A stretch of DNA of 7,489 bases from Gammaproteobacteria bacterium (lineage in GTDB: Bacteria > Pseudomonadota > Gammaproteobacteria > Thiohalospirales > Thiohalospiraceae): positions 1 through 7,489 of the forward strand of contig JABURU010000156.1 in assembly GCA_014762485.1 (NCBI GenBank), read 5' to 3'. Positions 5,736-7,489 of the stretch are shown here, one piece after another. Under the pieces are notes generated by a model, which was not told where the DNA came from, did no database searches, and was given only the letters and a program-made list of their open reading frames with translations. Positions within the stretch are counted from its first letter, which is position 1; every line of letters begins with the position of its first letter. Position numbers and translations under genes: made by a program.

Positions 5736-6914
5736 TTACAGCTCTCCGTAAGAGTGTAAGCCGGAGAGAAACATGTTCACGCCGAGGAAGGCAAACAGGG
5801 TCACGAACAGGCCGACTATCGCCCACCAGGCCAGAGGACGTCCACGCCAGCCCTTGGTCAGACGCAGGTGTAACCAGGCCGCGTAGTTTAACCAGACAAT
5901 CAATGCCCAGGTCTCTTTCGGATCCCATGACCAGTAACCACCCCAGGCCTCGGCCGCCCACATCGCCCCGAGTACCGTGGCGATCGTGAAGAAGGCAAAA
6001 CCTAGCGCGATGGATTTGTACATCACGTCATCGAGGATCTCCAGGTCCGGCATGCGACTGGCAAAGAAACCGTCTGGGTTCGACTTACGTCGGCTGTCCA
6101 GGAGCAGGTAGGCCACGCCCACCATTGCCGCCAGGGCAAAGGCACCATAGCCTATAAAGTTAGTAGGTACATGGATCTTCATCCAGTAGGACTTTAACGC
6201 CGGTACCAGAGGCTGTATCTCATGCGCCCCTTTGCTATAGGAGTACCATAACAGGAAGCCAACCGAGGCACTGACTATCAACATCACAAAGCCACCCAGC
6301 GCACGGGTCATGTAACGACGCTCATAGTGCAGGTAGATCAGCGCGGTCAATACGGCAAATAATACGAACACTTCGTACAGGTTGCTAACCGGTATGTGAC
6401 CCACATCAGGGTGAATTAAATACGATTCACGCCAGCGCACCATTAAGCCAATAAAGCCCATCGCCGTACCGCTCCAGACCATGCCGCTGGCCACCTTGTT
6501 GGTGAATTCAGACTGACGAAACAGGCCGAGGAAATAGGTTACGGTCGCCAGCACATACAGCGCGCTCATCCACATGATCGCCGACTGGCTGGAGATTAAA
6601 TATTTCAGGAAGAAGCTACTGTCTGCGCGAGACAGGTCGGTGTCATAAATCAGGATCGCCATAATGCTTAACAGGCCTACGATCAGTGACATAACCCCTA
6701 TCGCACGCCAGTGCCAGGCGATAGCGATTAGTGTCGCGGCGGACAGATAGAGAATACCGACCTCGTAGGCATCCATGTGAACCGAGTACTTCACATGCGA
6801 GAAGATCGCCCCGACCATCGCCAGCAAGGCAAACAGCCAATCACGCATTAATAGCGTTTTTAGAAAAGGCGGGCGCTCTATTAGCTCCCGCATGGAATCT
6901 TCTGTCATCGACAT
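5736..6914 (-). CDS. ccsB: System II cytochrome c biogenesis protein CcsB (CcsA/ResC), WWD haem handler (392 aa)
   Basis: With ResB it forms the System II cytochrome c synthase that exports haem and attaches it to CXXCH apocytochromes on the periplasmic side. The tryptophan-rich WWD signature is clear at 324-336 (WGGYWSWDPKETW). The two flanking histidines expected to ligate haem are visible: His248 in KIHVPTNF and His386 in GLHSYG. About ten hydrophobic stretches span the protein, and 392 residues suits the proteobacterial family. Naming varies: the WWD protein is called CcsB in some schemes and CcsA or ResC in others. The ATG at 6914 has TAGGAG seven bases upstream; a second ATG two codons later is less well placed. 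It starts 31 bases after the resB stop, giving the usual resB-ccsB operon, and ends at the two-way terminator. Nothing in it looks broken. Confidence 0.93.
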   Translation of the reverse strand: MSMTEDSMRELIERPPFLKTLLMRDWLFALLAMVGAIFSHVKYSVHMDAYEVGILYLSAATLIAIAWHWRAIGVMSLIVGLLSIMAILIYDTDLSRADSSFFLKYLISSQSAIMWMSALYVLATVTYFLGLFRQSEFTNKVASGMVWSGTAMGFIGLMVRWRESYLIHPDVGHIPVSNLYEVFVLFAVLTALIYLHYERRYMTRALGGFVMLIVSASVGFLLWYSYSKGAHEIQPLVPALKSYWMKIHVPTNFIGYGAFALAAMVGVAYLLLDSRRKSNPDGFFASRMPDLEILDDVMYKSIALGFAFFTIATVLGAMWAAEAWGGYWSWDPKETWALIVWLNYAAWLHLRLTKGWRGRPLAWWAIVGLFVTLFAFLGVNMFLSGLHSYGEL

Positions 6915-6945
6915 GATTATGCTCCTAGTTCATTTTCCTGTCTCT

Positions 6946-7461
6946 TCAGGACAGTATGTGCCGTTCCAGTTTGCCTGACAGCTCATTAAAGTGTTGATCG
7001 AAACCGCGCTGATCACGATCGCCCGCACCTGCAAACAGGATACGGGTTTGGCCATCTTTTGTCTCCAGCCATACCCAGATGCGGTTGTGGTGAATATAGA
7101 ACATAAAGAAGACACCAATGATCAACATCACGCAGCCAAGGTAAACTGTGTTCTTACCCGGTGAGCGCGTGATCTGCAACCCCGAGGATTGTACGTGTTT
7201 AAAGTCATCCAGCTGGAAGAAGACCGGTGAACCATAAAAAGGCAGACCCGCCATCGTATTAATGGACTCTTCAAAGAACCAGCGGTAATCGTTTTCGGCA
7301 ATCGTCCCAGGCGGGGCCTTACGCACCACATCGGCATAGATATTGCCCATCACCAGGTGCAACACCTTCACCAGTGAATCGATCTTCTGCTGGCGATTGT
7401 CCTCATCGTCAGGCACCGTGCTGGCGATCTTGTCATAACCACCGTCGGCAAAATCCAGCAC
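6946..7461 (-). CDS. resB: Cytochrome c biogenesis protein ResB, C-terminal part, frame interrupted
   Basis: This is the C-terminal region of ResB (Ccs1), the partner of CcsB in System II haem delivery. Visible features are a periplasmic portion (about 1-100) with FPFYG-like LPFYGSPVFFQLDDF, the typical GLQITRSPGKNTVYLG, one transmembrane helix (about 105-124), YIHHNRIWVWL, and a cytoplasmic tail with LFAGAGDRDQRGF. Whole ResB proteins are usually several hundred residues longer, with three more membrane helices before this part. The window ends at 7489, but the frame does not run cleanly off the edge: an in-frame TAA lies at 7485-7483, and codons between it and the GTG at 7461 are open. That GTG has no ribosome binding site and would give a protein lacking most of ResB, so I do not believe it is a true start. 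A frameshift, sequencing error near a contig end, or a real split are the options. Confidence 0.8.
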   Translation of the reverse strand: MLDFADGGYDKIASTVPDDEDNRQQKIDSLVKVLHLVMGNIYADVVRKAPPGTIAENDYRWFFEESINTMAGLPFYGSPVFFQLDDFKHVQSSGLQITRSPGKNTVYLGCVMLIIGVFFMFYIHHNRIWVWLETKDGQTRILFAGAGDRDQRGFDQHFNELSGKLERHILS

Positions 7462-7489
7462 TGGGTCATTGAGGTGATCAATTTACGCT

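Noticed and set aside
5692..5989. Open frames on both strands overlapping the ccsB 3' end
   Set aside because: They are Arg/Pro/Ser-rich shadows of the ccsB coding frame, without ribosome sites or recognisable motifs.
7459..7461. GTG as a true start of a short 171-aa ResB
   Set aside because: There is no Shine-Dalgarno, and the product would lack the first membrane helices and most of the periplasmic domain of the family.

Overview
The window looks like a chromosomal piece of a gammaproteobacterium, possibly a Chromatiales/Thiotrichales-type lineage. It has a System II (ResB/CcsB) cytochrome c maturation operon next to dsbA. It also carries the gene order dsbA - endonuclease/exonuclease/phosphatase (EEP) protein - GGDEF protein, which I know from Pseudomonas (dsbA-PA5488-dgcP). 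The lineage call is inference from gene content only. The odd length (7489) and a broken reading frame at the right edge suggest the window may be a whole short contig.

Layout from right to left; everything except one gene is on the minus strand. (a) 7461-6946 is the C-terminal part of resB, with an in-frame TAA just upstream at 7485-7483. (b) 6914-5736 is ccsB (= ccsA/resC), the WWD-domain haem-handling protein. (c) 5154-5678, the only plus-strand gene, encodes a stand-alone cyclic-nucleotide-binding-domain protein. It converges on ccsB with one two-way terminator between them (5677-5715) and diverges from dsbA across a 139-base promoter region. (d) From 5014 leftwards runs a likely operon: dsbA, an AlsS/BudB-type acetolactate synthase, an EEP-superfamily protein and a soluble diguanylate cyclase, with gaps of 40, 26 and 5 bases. 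(e) 226-68 encodes a 52-residue helical protein of unknown function with its own likely promoter. Its roughly 125-base leader holds two related palindromes that can pair in mutually exclusive ways.

Working together: ResB/CcsB carry haem across the membrane and attach it to apocytochrome c, and DsbA is the periplasmic thiol oxidase that handles the cysteines of such substrates, so ccs and dsbA form one functional neighbourhood. Two nucleotide-signalling genes flank it: a cNMP-binding receptor without a DNA-binding domain, and a diguanylate cyclase. The acetolactate synthase is the outsider. It sits inside a gene order that elsewhere lacks it, part of it is the most G+C-rich stretch I counted, and no acetolactate decarboxylase is present.

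Most of the window is ordinary, well-understood genes. The parts most worth a second look are the leader of the small gene, the inserted acetolactate synthase, the cNMP protein between the two cytochrome-maturation units, and the broken resB frame. I see no CRISPR array, tRNA, rRNA, insertion sequence or phage gene.
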